Shown here piece by piece: positions 5,790-5,872 of a DNA stretch of 5,872 nucleotides (position 1 is the stretch's first letter; each line of letters starts with the position of its first letter). The DNA is taken from positions 1-5,872 of the forward strand of contig CADCPL010000004.1 of assembly GCA_902803305.1 (NCBI GenBank), written 5' to 3'. Both the position numbers and the translations under genes were made by a program. The stretch comes from an uncultured Lachnospiraceae bacterium. Lineage in GTDB: Bacteria > Bacillota > Clostridia > Lachnospirales > Lachnospiraceae. The notes beneath the pieces were generated by a model that worked only from the letters and a program-made list of their open reading frames with translations, was not told the DNA's origin and did no database searches.

Positions 5790-5862
5790 GGGATACTAGC
5801 TCAGTTGGTAGAGCACCTGACTTTTAATCAGGTTGTCGGGGGTTCGAATCCCCCGTGTCTCA
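5790..5862 (+). tRNA. tRNA-Lys(TTT)
   Basis: Complete cloverleaf. Acceptor GGGATAC (5790-5796) pairs with GTGTCTC (5855-5861) using two G-T wobbles; discriminator A5862. D stem GCTC/GAGC (5799-5802, 5811-5814); anticodon stem CCTGA/TCAGG (5816-5820, 5828-5832) with loop CTTTTAA, anticodon TTT at 5823-5825; T stem GGGGG/CCCCC (5838-5842, 5850-5854) with loop TTCGAAT. It reads AAA and AAG. CCA is not encoded (TGT follows). It is in the same orientation as tRNA-Gln and probably shares its promoter. The last 10 bases of the window (5863-5872) hold nothing recognisable. Confidence 0.97.
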
Positions 5863-5872
5863 TGTCCTAAGG

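Noticed and set aside
5597..5827. 76-codon + strand reading frame spanning the spacer and parts of both tRNA genes
   Set aside because: It starts inside the tRNA-Gln anticodon loop and ends inside tRNA-Lys, has no ribosome site, and its sequence is explained by RNA genes and hairpins.
1..5872. CRISPR array, insertion sequence or attachment site
   Set aside because: No regularly spaced repeats, no transposase or integrase coding, and no duplicated tRNA 3' end that would mark an integrated element.

Overview
The window looks like chromosome of a Gram-positive clostridial bacterium, most likely Lachnospiraceae (Butyrivibrio/Roseburia-like). The evidence is strong AAGGAG-type ribosome sites, sigma-A promoters with TGnTATAAT, a lipobox lipoprotein, an SBP and hybrid kinase typical of that group, and two tRNA genes with no encoded CCA. 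The family assignment is inference from gene style; no marker gene is present.

Layout, all on the + strand. (1) 1-1419: 3' part of an extracellular solute-binding protein (SBP) gene, open at the left edge. It ends in a membrane-spanning helix and a KRR stop-transfer signal, so the binding domain is tethered to the membrane. (2) 1412-1470: an extended -10 promoter overlaps the SBP stop codon, followed by a perfect 7-bp hairpin at the predicted transcript start. (3) 1471-2202: a secreted lipoprotein with two probable OB-fold domains. (4) 2228-5500: a 1090-residue hybrid sensor histidine kinase starting at GTG, 25 bp after the lipoprotein. (5) 5470-5564: a probable terminator overlapping the kinase stop, then a near-consensus sigma-A promoter. 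(6) 5565-5862: tRNA-Gln(TTG) and tRNA-Lys(TTT), separated by 153 bp of sequence that can fold into three hairpins.

The main item is the kinase. Its sensory half is an internal tandem duplication: TM, dCache-like extracellular domain, TM, DHp helix pair, then the same four elements again, and finally the ATPase and receiver domains. The first DHp keeps the family pattern but has Asp (D321) where the phospho-accepting His should be, and has no ATPase domain of its own. The second DHp has the canonical His (H721). The protein therefore appears to be a two-sensor kinase in which a dead DHp links one periplasm-facing sensor to the next.

Lipoprotein and kinase are almost certainly co-transcribed. 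The tethered SBP lies immediately upstream on the same strand with no recognisable terminator between, so read-through is possible. An inferred model is that all three form one cell-surface sensing unit: SBP and lipoprotein outside, kinase across the membrane, with phosphate going from H721 to D1019 of the attached receiver. No separate response regulator, HPt protein or ABC permease is in the window. The reverse strand holds no gene I can support.
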